Shown: positions 32,669-44,443 of the stretch, in pieces
Layout: each line of letters begins with the position of its first letter
How positions within the stretch are numbered: position 1 is the first letter of the stretch
From: Brassica napus
Lineage: Eukaryota > Streptophyta > Magnoliopsida > Brassicales > Brassicaceae
Direction: 5' to 3'
Length of the DNA stretch: 64,000 bases
Assembly (NCBI RefSeq): GCF_020379485.1
Contig: NW_026014650.1
Coordinates: forward strand, 98,501 to 162,500
Made by a program: the position numbers and the translations under genes
The notes under the pieces: generated by a model
What the model was told of the DNA's origin: nothing
Databases searched by the model: none
Seen by the model: only the letters and a program-made list of their open reading frames with translations

Positions 32669-35600
32669 TGTGATAACCCGCCCTTTGGAAAAAAATGGTC
32701 GAGAGAGCAAAAGTCAGAATCCAGAGCCGAGCTTTTGAGAATCAAAGCAATTGAAGGAATGTTAAGTTTTGATCACTTAAGACATAACATGGATCGAAGA
32801 AAATAGAAGATTGGTCGAGCATCAACATTGTGGTTGAGTCGCGGGCAATACAGATCGATCGGGAAATTTGAAGTACGAGAAGGTTGAAGAATGGATCGTG
32901 AGTGAAGCATGAGTTGAGATAAGCTGTTCTACCATTGTTAGAAATGTCTTAGATGATCAGACGGCAGTTTTGGAAGAATCACATTTTTGAAGCACGACGG
33001 TTTAGAAGCTCGACGTTTTTGAAGATTGACGTTTCTTCATCGTGAAGTTTTCTCGGAATATCTTCGTATCAGTAAAATATTATTCTGAAGACATTATAAG
33101 TCGGAAGCAGGACGGGAATTAAGCAGGACGGGAAGCAAGCACGACGGGATTGAAGCACGACGGGAAAACCCGAAGTTGGGCAAAAACCCTAATTTCGGTA
33201 TTACGAAATTCTTTGAGGAAGCCGGAGGCTCGGGAAATATTTTCCATCAAGGTCAGGATTCACTTGGAGTTTATTAAAAATATTCATCTCATCAGAACGG
33301 GCGTAGAAAAATATTCGGGATTGATCGCGGGACGAAAATTCACCGGAAGGGTCGAAATCAGTCGAATGGACCGAGAAGCTCGAGCTGGCCTTATCTATGA
33401 GATAAGGACGTGATGTAACCTGCCTGGCATGGTATGTGGCAAGGGAAGCAGGAGGTGTTGAACCCCAGGAGAGCACAGCATGCTGATTGACACCCAGAAG
33501 CACGAGGTGCCGCGAAACCTGCGATCGGAGCATGCTGAGCGACATGTGTGCGCTGAGTGTCAATCTGGATGAGGTCAGGCCGTGGATCAGACATCTGGAG
33601 GGCATGGTGTCACTCTGCATGATGTCCTGGTCATGGCATCAGACATGTGGAGCACGAGGTGCCGCGACGCATGCGTCCGGAGCCATGCGAAGCGACACAC
33701 GGGCTGCCACACGGCTTGTTTCTGATTGGTTGCTGCATCCTATATAAACCCCACGACCCCAGCTCATTTCAAACCATCCAGCACACCTGAAACTCAGAGA
33801 AAAACGTGAGAGAGAAAGCTAGAGAAAGAAAGTTCGAGAACAGTTATTCTACTGATTTCAAGTCAGCGCCTAGGGAAGGTTCTGGCCAACTGAAGATCAA
33901 CCAATTGAATATCAATTCAGATGGGAAGCAAGTCAACGTGGTTAGAGAGAGAGAGAGAAAGAGAGTGTAGCTGAGTTCCGAAGATCGATACTTCACCAAG
34001 AAGCGAAGTTCTGTCCAATCGAAGAATTTCTGCAATTGTTATGCGGAAGCTCTGCCCAAGTCAATCTGTCCACTCTACTCATATTCTTTGATAATCAAGT
34101 GGAGGTGATGTCCAAGATCAGTTCAGTTCCATGGTTTCATTTCAGTTGAGGTTATGGTTCGATACTCTGTTCAGATTTCGGAAGAATTGTTCGAGTTGAG
34201 TTCAGTCCAGTCCAGTATCAGGGGAGGTTCTGTACAAGTCAAGATCAGTCCAGTCCAGTCCAGTCAAGGCGTCCCTTGGGTTTTGGCCAAGTCCTCTCCG
34301 ATCAACCAGCAGCTTCTCTCGTCTAGAACACTGTGAATTGGTTTGTTTGAATTCCACTTGGAATTTAGGGTAGATCGAGTCTGCATATAGATTAGAATGA
34401 TCACGTTATTGAATGGTAGAGTCCTTAGGTTTATTTTATTTATGGAACCGGACTCAGTTTAGCAAGGGCTAAGCTGAGATGAATGGAATTAAGACTGAGT
34501 TAATAACCTGACTAGGACTAGGGCTAGGATGCATCATGTTTTCTATTCTTGCGTGTTGATATGGTTGAGTGCAGGTTCCCGTTATCTTTAAGGATAGTTT
34601 CATAGCAGGAGGCTGGACTATCTGGATAACGGTTTGATTTATTTGTTTAGTATTGATATTATTGTTTAGTTATTAGTACTAAGGGTCTTAGGCCATATAG
34701 GCCGGACTACTGGTACTATGGTTAGTCTTCTGGAGTCGAGTGTCTAGTTAGGATCTGGAACTCTATCTTAAGGTTAGGTTCTAGATTGAGTTTGTGTTGT
34801 GTGAGGGTGCCGACAGTATGTGCGTAACCCGCCCATACTAGGCTTGTGTAGGGGTGATTAGTGTTTCCTCAGCCTCGTACCCAGCGGGTTTAAGGAAACC
34901 CCTTATTCGTTGGATCGGGAAGACTCAGAGAGACGGGATCATGGCCTAGGGCTGAGTGATTACACGACGGTGTAATGTGGCAGTGACCCGAAGGACTGTG
35001 GGCTGTCGCGCGGTGACCCGAAGGACTGTGGGCCGCGGTCGGTTGAAAGTTCCTTCTTCTGGCCTTTGTGGTAGGAAGATAGGATATTGCCGATAGAGAG
35101 GATGAACACTAAGTCACCATTTCCCGGGGTAGTGTGTTGTGTTGTGTTAGAGTGTCGTAGAGGGTTATGGAACCCTCGAGTTAGTGCATCACCGATATAC
35201 GGTGTTACGAGTTAGATCGAGTCGTAGTTACTAATAGTCTTATTATTGTGATTGTGTTTGGTTGATTGATTTGCTTGCAGGTTCTGACATTAAGTCCTAA
35301 GTCTGGCTTAGGTACCGGATTAGGCTTGGTGTGTATTTGGTTATTGTAGGCCTGACATTGGCCTGTATGTGTTTGAGGGATTGCTTGTGAAGGGTGGTGG
35401 ATATTAAAGCTATGCGGTATCATTGGTTGGCCGATCATGTTCTTGTTTGATTCTTGGTCGATCGACTAGTGATACTTGTATAGTCTAAGTGTCTAACACT
35501 ACATGAGTACTGAACTCAGGCGTATATATGGTTAACTAGGGATTGGTTGTTGACTTGTTTTTATGCAGGTTCCCGTTACTTGAAGCTAGATCATGGCAGG

Positions 35601-36368
35601 AGGCCAAGTCTAACTTAGTAACGGTTTGCTTAGCCTTAGCTTTTATTGCATGCTAGGGCTAGATTGATTGTTATTTGGGTTGTCCGGGTTAGAGTCTAGG
35701 TTGCGGGTAGAGGCCGCCAGCTCACTGAGTAACATTAGGTTACTCATCCAACTCTGTTGTCCTTTTTGCAGGTCGCTTTAGGTAAAGATGATCGGATAGC
35801 TTGGTGCTGGACGTTAGGACCGCCGGTGTAGATTTTCATGCCTTTTGTAAACGGTATTGTGGATTTGTGTTTAGTTGACTCGATTTGGCATTAGGCCGGG
35901 ACCGGTCTCGAATTATATCAATGTATGGATATTTCTCGAATAAATAAAGTAATTGTTTTATATGCGCTTCATGAGTACTCTGATATTTGACTAGTCCGGT
36001 CTAACACAACGTTAGGTCGTAGTATGGGTTGAAAAGCCTTAGGCCTCGATCTAACGGAAAACGCTAACTCTAGGTACGGGTTGCAAAGCCTTATGCCTTG
36101 ACGCAGCGGGACGAGTTAGTGGATGAACTGGTCTTGGTCGTGGAGTAAAAGTTTGTGACTCTGACCGGATCGTCCCTAACCCGTCATGTAGCGCTTCTGG
36201 ACCATGGTGTTGGGTTGGACGGTCAGTTATGTTCTTGTTTGATTGTTGGCTGGCCGGTTGGCTCATTCATCTCTAACCCTGGGTGTTGCACGGTCGATCG
36301 GTCATGTTCTTGTTTGATTGTTGGCCGGTTGATCGACCATATGTCTAGGACGGTTCGGGGGTGTTACA
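32669..36368 (+). repeat. LARD 3' LTR
   Basis: 3,700 bp, partner of 27774-31472, with TATATAAA at 33741-33748. It is followed by GTCGG and then the Tat integrase frame resumes. Confidence 0.92.
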
Positions 36369-36373
36369 GTCGG

Positions 36374-37125
36374 CCCATCTACCTTTTTTGGCCTCTAAGC
36401 GTTTCTTCAGTCCGTCGAGAATGGTCTTGTTGATTGTTTCAGCCTGTCCGTTGCACTGCGGATATCTGGGAGTTGACATGTTGAGTCGTATCTTCCATTT
36501 TTTGCAGAATGCCTCGAATCGGGTGGAAATGAACTGAGACCCGTTATCGGTTACGATTTCGTAAGGAACTCCATGCCTACAGATGATGTTTTTCCATACG
36601 AAATTTTTCGACTTGGACGTCTTTTATACTTGCGTACGAGTCCGCCTCTACCCATTTTGAGAAAAAATCGGTAAGGACTAGAAGGAAACGCTTTTGCTTT
36701 GAATTATGCAGAGGTCCGACAATATCCATGGCCCAGCGCATAAAGGGATAAGGCGATATGATGGAGGAAAGAACTTCGGCCGGTTGTCGGATAGTTGGCG
36801 CATGCCTTTGGCCTTTTTCGCATTTTCGTGCGAATTTCTCGCAATCTCCGATCATTGTTGGCCAATAGTATCCATGGCGTTTGATTTTCACGGCTAGTGA
36901 TCTTCCGCCGGAATGGTTGCCGCAGGAGCCGGAATGTATTTCCGTCATTACTTTCCTCGCCTTTTCTCCTTCCAGGAACGTCAGGAGTGGTCCGGAGAAT
37001 CTCCATTTGTAGATTTCCCCGTCCACTGTTACGTAGCGTGCAGCCTGTGTTCGGACCTTGCGAGCTGCCCATTTTTGGCGGGCAGTTGCCCGTTGACAAT
37101 GTAGTCTCGAATCGTCTGAAGCCAT
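36374..37125 (-). pseudogene. pol: Tat integrase, zinc finger and catalytic core
   Basis: Minus strand: [11 protein letters not shown] and CEKGQRHAP (zinc-finger region), then [11 protein letters not shown] (first catalytic Asp). The frame shifts near 36600, where one extra base turns FVWKNII into FRMEKHHL. In the other frame VTDNGSQF (second Asp) and [10 protein letters not shown] (Glu) follow, up to GRWAD, where the LARD interrupts. All three catalytic acids are recognisable, but the gene is broken by a frameshift, the insertion and downstream stops. Confidence 0.85.
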
Positions 37126-37201
37126 GGGGTATCACAGCCGTAATCAGATTGCTCTGATGGTGGTGGTATCGTAATTTCTTCTTCCTCGTCGTCTTGACCC
37201 T

Positions 37202-37729
37202 CTATAGATTGACGACGACTGGCGGTCCGATACTCGGATGTTCGATGAATTCGACCGGAATTACCCTTTTGAGTCCTGGATCGGAACTTGATGCTAGGGC
37301 CGCGAGGGCGTCCGCCTGGACATTCTCGGAACGGGGGATCCGGGTAAGGGCGAAACAGTCAAAGTCTTGAGCTAGACCTTGGACCAGTTTGAGGTACGCG
37401 TCCATCCGTTCGTCTCTGGCTTCATACTCTCCGCTGAATTGACTGGCCACTAACTGGGAGTCGCAGTAAGCGTGGAGATTACGTATTTTTAAGCCGTGAG
37501 CCAAACGTAGACCTGCGATTAATGCTTCGTATTCGGCCTCGTTGTTTGAGGCATGGAATTCCAGCCTGAACGATTGTTCCAAGATCTCGCTCGTTGGAGA
37601 TGTGAGACGGAACCCGATACCTGATCCTTGCTTGGATGAGGATCCGTCGACGTGGAGGATCCAGGTGGAATTTGGTTCCTCATTGGTTATTGTTCCCGTT
37701 GGAAGTTCGACCAAGAAGTCTGCGAGCAC
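37202..37729 (-). CDS. pol: Tat second RNase H (archaeal-like)
   Basis: 175-codon frame with ILHVDGSSSKQGSGIGF, NNEAEYEALIAGLRLA, YCDSQLVASQ and NVQADALAAL, the D-E-D-D pattern of the extra RNase H that marks the Tat lineage of plant Ty3/gypsy elements. It sits between RT-RNase H (37754-39418) and integrase, the standard order. The short frame gap to the upstream pol suggests a further small lesion. Confidence 0.85.
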   Translation of the reverse strand: MLADFLVELPTGTITNEEPNSTWILHVDGSSSKQGSGIGFRLTSPTSEILEQSFRLEFHASNNEAEYEALIAGLRLAHGLKIRNLHAYCDSQLVASQFSGEYEARDERMDAYLKLVQGLAQDFDCFALTRIPRSENVQADALAALASSSDPGLKRVIPVEFIEHPSIGPPVVVNL

Positions 37730-37753
37730 TTGTGATTTTGCGCTCGTCCTTGG

Positions 37754-39418
37754 TCAGTATTCGATGTCATACTCGATCAACTCGACCGCCCACTTAGCCA
37801 GTCGGCCTGATTGACTCGGGCTATGCAAAATTGTCCGTAAGGGAAAAGTCGTGAGGATGACGATTGTGTGGGATTGGAAATATGGTCTTAGTTTTCGGGC
37901 CGATGTTACAACCGCGCACGCCAATTTTTCCATCAATGGATACCTAGATTCGGCATCCAGCAAGGTTTTGCTTATGTAAAAAATAGGTTTCTGCTCCCCG
38001 CGTTCTTCCCTGATCAGGACTCCGCTTACGGCCGTTGCTGACACCGCGATGTACAAGAATAAAGGCTCCCCTTCCACGGGTTTTGCGAGGACTGGAGGAG
38101 TAGGTAAATAACGCTTCAGCTGTTGGAAGGCGTTTTCGCACTCTTCCGACCATTCGAATTTTTTATTTCCTCGCAGGACGTCGTAGAAGGGCAGGCACTT
38201 ATCTGTTGATCGTGAAATAAATCGGTTAAGTGCTGCGATTCTGCCGGTCAGTCTTTGGACTTCCCGTTTATTCTTTGGTGAAGCCATCTCGATTAGAGGG
38301 TTGATCTGTTTTGGATTTGCTTCGATGCTGCGGTATGTGACCAAGTAGCCGAGGAATTCCCCTGATGCCACGGTGAATCTACATTTTGTCGGGTTGAGCT
38401 TCATGTTATGGGAATTTAGTTGTGCAAAGCATTCTTCGAGATGTGACACGTGATCTCTTGCTTTGAGGGATTTGACGAGCATGTCGTCGATATAAACCTC
38501 CTTCGTTTTTCCGAGTTGTTTGGAGAACATTCGGTTCACGAGTCGTTGGTAAGTTGCACCAGCGTTTTTGAGGCCGAAGGGCATTACCTTGTAGCAATAA
38601 GTTCCGCGATCGGTAATGAACGCAGTCTTTTCACGATCGTCGGGATTCATCCTAATTTGATTATAACCTGAGAAGGCATCCATGAAGGATAAGAGTTCGT
38701 TGCCCGCTGTTGCTTCTACCAATCGATCGATATGTGGTAAAGGGAAGCTATCCTTTGGACATGCCTTGTTTAGGTTGGTAAAATGCACGCAAACTCGCCA
38801 CTTCCCGGTCTTCTTTTTGACTACTATGGGGTTGGCGAGCCAGTCCGGGTACCTTACTTCTGTTATCGACCCAACTTTAAGCAATTTTTCGACCTCATCG
38901 TTTACTGCGGCAGCACGTTCGGGTCCTAGCTTCCGTCTTTTCTGTTTGACGGGTTTGAACGTTGGGTCGATATTCAGCTCGTGACATGTTATGTTAATGT
39001 CGATTCCCGGCATATCTTCTGCAGCCCATGCGAAAGTATTAAGGCTCTTTTTAAGACAGGTTATGAGGTCTGTCCTTAAAGGTTCGTGGAGATTGGCTCC
39101 AATCTCGACGCAGCGTTCTGGGAAGGCTTCGTCGAGACAGATCGTTACCACGGGTTCGCATGTTGGCTCGCGTTTTTCATCTTGAGCTGCAATGCTGCGA
39201 GACTGCCAGAAGAATTCCGCTGAATCCTGACTTCGCGTATCTTTGCTGGAGGTCTTTTTCTCCGCTTTTCTAGGAGTGATTTCGAAGATCGGTCTCTTTC
39301 GCTTCAGTTCCGCGGCGAAACATACCTGTGAAACTCTCGGATTTCCCCAAATTAACTCGACTCCGTTAGGGGTCGGGAACTTGAGGCAAAGATGGTAGGT
39401 TGATGGGATTGCGCGCAT
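37754..39418 (-). pseudogene. pol: Tat reverse transcriptase-RNase H
   Basis: 554 codons. RT motifs in order: PDWLANPIVVKKKTGKWRVC, LPHIDRLVEA, FMDAFSGYNQI, MPFGLKNAGATYQ and the catalytic VYIDDMLVKS (plus-strand 38478-38492). The first RNase H follows (FLYIAVSATAVSGVLIREE ... YFQSHTIVILT). It is in a different frame from protease because about 13 bp seem to be missing after VIMGTP near 39415. RT itself shows no internal stop. Confidence 0.88.
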
Positions 39419-39777
39419 GGTGTTCCCATGATAACGTTGTAAGATGCAGGATGGTCAACGACTAGAAACTCTGTGACGTTCGTCACGGTTCCGGCTTTGA
39501 CAGCGAGATTAATCGATCCATAGGCCATGGTCGTTTCCCCCGAAAGCCCCAGCAGTGGGCTTGGGCATTTCGTGACTTCGGATTGATTGATCCCCATCTT
39601 TTCGAGAGTGTCTTTGAAGATGATATCGGCCGAACTTCCGGTATCGATTAGCACTCTAGCGACGTCGATATCTCGAATCGTCAACTCGATAACAAGGAGG
39701 TCGTTTCGAGGTTTGGCTCGATCGATCGTTGCTCCCCCCTTGAATGAGATAACGTTCGCGCATGTCGAATCTTGCAT
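39352..39777 (-). pseudogene. pol: Tat aspartic protease
   Basis: Contains VARVLIDTGSSADIIF (active-site DTG) and YNVIMGTP, the protease core that normally runs on into RT. The final residues are out of frame after the small deletion near 39415. Only about 70 bp separate it from the primer-binding site, so no gag is present upstream. Confidence 0.85.
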
Positions 39778-39829
39778 ACCGGTCCTGATCGTTGAGTGGC
39801 TTTTGCGGGTTAGATTGATCCGTATGTCC

Positions 39830-39849
39830 CCCTCCTTCTAGCGCCAAAC
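39830..39849 (-). other. Primer-binding site of the Tat element
   Basis: Minus strand GTTTGGCGCTAGAAGGAGGG directly after the LTR terminus TTCCCACA. TGGCGC-type sites are usual in Tat and Athila elements. The tRNA was not identified. Confidence 0.65.
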
Positions 39850-41235
39850 TGTGGGAACCGAAATTCACACCGTCGATTTCCGTTTAAATAAGGAAACTAG
39901 GAAAACCCTAATTTCCCAGAGGACCCGGATATCTGCTAATTACCACACGTCAAGCAATCAGAACACGAGAATAACAACGTTAAAGTATAATAAATCGAAA
40001 AGAGAGCAAAGAAGATCTTATTCCGAATCTGCATATGAGAGTTTACAACAAGGTATAAGCCTGGGCTCGAGAGCTGTCGGCAAGATTCCTAGTTCTAGCA
40101 ACCCTAAAACGGCTAAACCTAATTGAGTCGCAGCTCGAAATAACAAAAACGGAAAATTGCCTAAATCGCTCTAAGTGCTAAGTTTGCTCTGAAAAAGTTC
40201 TCCCCCATGCTCCTCGCTTAGGACTCCTTATATACTAGCTCCAAGGTCGGTTTACGCTTTTACTCTTCTGCCCTTAAGCCGTCATAGCATAAAAATGGAG
40301 ATATTCCATTTTTCCCGATCTTCACAATTATCTTCAAAATTCCGTATTTATCCGCGGAAACTTGACATTTATCCTTCCTTTTGGCCAAGCGTAAACCGTG
40401 CTGCGGTTTACGGGCTTTGGGTTAGGAAATCGTAGGATGGGCCTCGAGTCGTGTTTTAGGTCCCTTTGGGCGGTCTTCCGACTCGACACGTTTACTACCA
40501 ATTTTTTGCGGTTTCTCATCCGCGAAGTTTGATCGATGAGTTGGAATAGCGGAAAACGTGGACTGAGCTTGCTACGGTCTTCGGGAGATAGCGTTCGAAG
40601 ATTTGACGAGAATGCATGGATCTGTCGATGTCCGGAAGAGTTCAATCGCTACACAGCGACCGAACTTCGGCTCGAGCCCGGTCGCTACGTAGCGACTGAG
40701 CGGGACGATCGCTCGAGCGGGACGATCGCTCGGTCGCTACGTAGCGACCGAGCTTTGGCTCGAGCTCGGTCGCTACGTAGCGACCGAGCGGGACGTTCGC
40801 TCAGTCACTACGTAGCGACCGAGCTTGGCCGAGCTCGGTCGCTACGTAGCGACCGAGCGGGACGATCGCTCGGTCGCTACGTAGTGACCAAGCTTGGCCG
40901 AGCTCGGTCGCTACGTAGCGACCGAGCTTTGGCTCGTGCTCGGTCGCTACGTAGCAACCGAGCGGGCCGATCGCTCGGTCGCTACATAGCGACCGAGCGG
41001 GACGATCGCTCGGACGCTATGTAGCGACCGAGTTTGGCCGTGCACCGAGCGGGACGATCGCTCGGTCGCTACGTAGCGACCGAGCGGGCTTTCGTCGGAC
41101 ATCTCGATTCTTTCTTCCGTAAAGCTTTTTCGTAAGGAAGAATACATTTCGAAAAGTACTCTTCGGAGGAATTCTTATTTTCTTCCTCGGATGATTTTAA
41201 TGTTAAATTTGTCGTAACCGTTTTTGACCCCAACA
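39850..41235 (-). repeat. 5' LTR of the Tat element
   Basis: 1,386 bp, TGTTGGGG (41235) to TTCCCACA (39850). The U3 has about twelve palindromic units (40640-41090). Runs of Arg/Ser-rich frames across it are by-products of the repeat. Target duplication TGTTC at 41236-41240. Confidence 0.92.
40640..41090. repeat. Palindromic minisatellite, longest array
   Basis: About twelve units of GGTCGCTACGTAGCGACC or close variants, alternating with GAGCGGGACGATCGCTC or GAGCTTGGCCGAGCTC linkers that are themselves partly palindromic. Copy number differs from 24500-24640 (four or five) and 5380-5640 (eight). Confidence 0.9.
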
Positions 41236-42438
41236 TGTTCCACTTGCCAACTCATCAAAGCAGAACATCAAGTGCCTAGTGGGTTATTACAAAGCTTGCC
41301 TATTCCAGAATGGAAATGGGATCACATCACAATGGACTTTGTGACTGGGTTCCCTACCACGAGGAATAAGAAAGATGCGGTTTGGGTTGTGGTTGATCGC
41401 CTAACCAAATCAGCACACTTCCTGGCTATCAAAAAGTCGGATGGGGTAGATCAGATTGTACGTAAGTACATTGATGAGATCGTCCGACTACATGGTGTGC
41501 CGGCAAGCATAGTATCAGATAGGGATTCAAGGTTCACATCTTACTTCTGGAAGGCTTTCCAAAAAGCTTTAGGAACAAGAGTGAACATGAGTACAGCCTA
41601 TCACCCACAGACGGATGGACAGTCTGAACGTACGATCCAGACATTGGAAGATATGTTGCGAGCATGTGTTCTAGACTGGGGTGATTCCTGGGAGAAACAT
41701 CTACCTCTGGTAGAATTTGCTTACAACAATAGCTTCCATAGTAGTATTGGCATGTCGCTATACGAAGCTCTGTATGGGCGTCCATGCAGGACACCCTTAT
41801 GCTGGACCCAAGTTGGGGAACGCAGCATGATTGGTCCGGAGATTGTCGAAGAGACAACCGAAAAGATCAAGTTCTTGAGGGACAAGATGAGACAGGCACA
41901 AGACCGCCAAAAGAACTATGCAGATCGAAGAAGGAAAGATCTCGAGTTCCAAGTAGGTGACTTGGTGTATCTCAAAATGATTACCTTCAAAGGATGAGTC
42001 CGGATCTCCGGAAGACGGAAGTTAGATCCAAGATACTTGGGGCCGTTCAAGGTCATTGAAAGAGTTGGGAAGGTGGCCTATAAGTTGGACTTGCCGGCCA
42101 AGATGGACGCATTCCATAATGTGTTCCACGTCTCCCAACTTCGGAAATGTTTGACGGACCAAGACATCGCTCTTCCTGCCATTCCAGACGATCTTGGTAA
42201 GAACCTAACCTTGGAAACAAGACCAGTTCGAATCATAGATAGGATGGAAAAAGCAACAAGGAAGAAGACGGTCCAGATGGTCAAGGTCGTCTGGGACTGT
42301 AATGGTCAAGATATAATCACTTGGGAAACCGAAGCTAGAATGAAAGCAGAGTACCCAGAGTGGTTGGATCAGTTTGTTTCCGAGGAAGCATTCGATTCGG
42401 ATTCGAGGACGAATCCATCCCAAGGGGGGGGGGAGACT
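41236..42438 (+). pseudogene. pol: Chromovirus integrase and chromodomain-like end
   Basis: Resumes the integrase after the Tat insertion: [29 protein letters not shown] (Asp), [13 protein letters not shown] (Asp) and [17 protein letters not shown] (Glu), so the DDE triad is intact. A TGA at 41995-41997 replaces an Arg codon (CGA in the sister element, a CpG-type change). After it come MGPFKVIERVGKVAY (GPF region), FHVSQLRKCL and VVWDCNGQDIITWETEARM ... YPEW, a chromodomain-like C-terminus. The polypurine tract AAGGGGGGGGGGAGACT (42422-42438) ends the internal region. Confidence 0.9.
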
Positions 42439-44443
42439 TGTCACGCCCCCAATCCTGAGTAGGATTGTTGGGACGGCCATGGTTCGAGGAAACGTGCAAG
42501 CCAGTCCTAGGACATCAAGGCAAGCGTTCCATGGTCGAGAAAGAAGGTTAAGGACATAAGGAAACTTAGACTTAACCTTATACAAGCTAAGAGACAGCTA
42601 GGACGAGTAAGACGGTAGCTGGACGAAGTGGTTGAGTAGCTCGGCCACCTCAAGGAAGCTAGGTTCAATTCACTCCAGCTCAGTCCCTACTAGGTCAGCT
42701 CCACTAGCTGGACTACTAGCTCACTCAGCTGAGGCAGCTGAGAGTCCGCTCATCTCAGCTAGACGGACTGTCCGGGCTTTAGGCCGATGGTCCGGTTCCG
42801 GGTCAGTGGCGGGCTGTGAGGTCCGGCCATGAGGCCATGGGCTGTTGGGTCTTAGGACAAGGCCATGGGCTAAGTCCAGGAGGCTTGGGGCGTGGGTTGG
42901 GCTTGTGGCCGACCCCAAACCCAATCAGAAAGGGCGAAGGGATGCAAGTGGCCGAAAGGGGACAACCCTTGGCCGATGGTGCCCATTCGCTAGCAAGTCA
43001 TGCCTGTTCGTGGGGCAAGACTTACCCCCTCGTTTTCTATAAATATGGGGGCTCTCTGGTCGATTTCATTATCCAATTCCAGAGTAAAATACTCAGAGAA
43101 ACCGTAGAGAGAAAGAAAGAGAGAAAGAGAGAGTTCCGGCCAAGAGAAAGGCCGATTGTGGTGGTGTTGTGTTCCGGCGATCTGATCGCTTGAGAACTAA
43201 CTCCGGTCAAGAATGGGAGATCAAGACAAGGAGAAGAGCATGGAGAACCCAGACGTGGTTCACAAGGTATGTGATGGGCCGTGGCTCCATCAGACCGAAC
43301 GGACGGTCCATGCGACCGCACCGCGGCTCTGCTCGGTTCCTAAGTCCCATCCGGCTCTCCTTATCTGTTTCAATTCGTTTCTCTTCTCTTCTCTCTGGTT
43401 AAACACGAAAGGTTGTGTTGGTTGAGTCCAAGGGACACGTCCCTAGGCTTTGGCCGAACATAATCAAACTGCTAGCCTAGACACGGGTCGGTTAGTGGGA
43501 TGATCCGATCGCACCAAGACTGGGCGGTTAGGACGAACGGTTGGGAATGACCCAAAGGGCACGAGTTGTCAAGAGTCACGAGTGTCCAAGAGGCACGAAT
43601 GGCCAAAGGGTACATGTTCCAAACGGTGTCTTTCGGGACAGGTTAGGACCGATCCTTATGGATCAGCCTATGGCTTGTCTAGTCAAGACAAGGTCACGGT
43701 TTGTCTAAGCCAAGGTAGAGTCGCAAGGTCTGACCGGTTGCTAAGCCTTCTGGATTAGGCTTGAGGCTTACTCGGCCGATTGGATCCAGGCCTAAGGCCG
43801 GATCAGGTAAGGGAGTTCGTTGGGCCATCGAGCCGGACTCCATTGCCCGGTCGCACCTTGATTCTATCCGGTTAGACGGATTGGTCTTTGGGGACGATCC
43901 GGATCTGTTCGTGTGTTCTGTTATCTATTCTGGACTATCTATCTGATTCTAAGTCAAGGGTGGTTGGTTGAATGACTTAGGATACGGTAGGTAGGTTCAT
44001 ATGTTTTATGATTATGTTGACTGAGGTTTATCTAAGTTCTAGGAACCAAGCCAAGCATTGTAGAATCAATCCGTTCTATTCTCGGTTATGATTAATGCTT
44101 ATCTGGTTGTGGTTTCAGGAACTAAGGATGGTTCTGGTCAAGCCAAGGAGCCGTGAAGGCTTGGTCAGTGAGAGGCTGTGTAACGTGTGGTTAGATGATA
44201 CTAGGGATGAACTAGTGATTGTCTATGAGACTGTTAAGAAGTTGTGTATTGAATCTCATGTTTCTAAGTAATACAAAGTTTATACATTGTTATTCCGCTG
44301 TGCAATCTGTTCCTTTGTTTATGAACCTCATATTCGAATATGACTTAGCAAATAAAAGACTTAAAATGGATCAAACAAGCAAAGAAATTAATAAGTAAGC
44401 ATTCGTATCCAGTTGGGTCAAGAGACCAGGAACGGGTCTTACA
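42439..44443 (+). repeat. 3' LTR of plus-strand chromovirus
   Basis: 2,005 bp, TGTCACGCC to CTTACA, then ACACT (44444-44448), the target duplication. TATAAATA at 43038-43045; LTR mini-exon at 43213-43266 with the same AAG|GTATGT donor as the 5' LTR. Confidence 0.93.

Larger units (their letters stand above)
27774..36368 (+). mobile_element. LARD-type non-autonomous LTR element, complete
   Basis: LTRs 27774-31472 and 32669-36368, internal region 31473-32668 and target duplication GTCGG (27769-27773, 36369-36373). LTR termini are TGTGATAACCC and GGGTGTTACA. It has an initiator-Met primer-binding site after LTR 1 and a polypurine tract before LTR 2. Internal sequence has no gag or pol. Very long LTRs with a short non-coding centre fit a large retrotransposon derivative mobilised in trans. 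The LTR start resembles chromovirus LTRs, so a Tekay-like parent is my guess. Confidence 0.93.

Noticed and set aside
40536..41024. 162-codon Arg/Ser-rich frame reading SLRSDRAGRS repeats
   Set aside because: A by-product of the palindromic minisatellite in the Tat LTR; both strands give similar repetitive frames.
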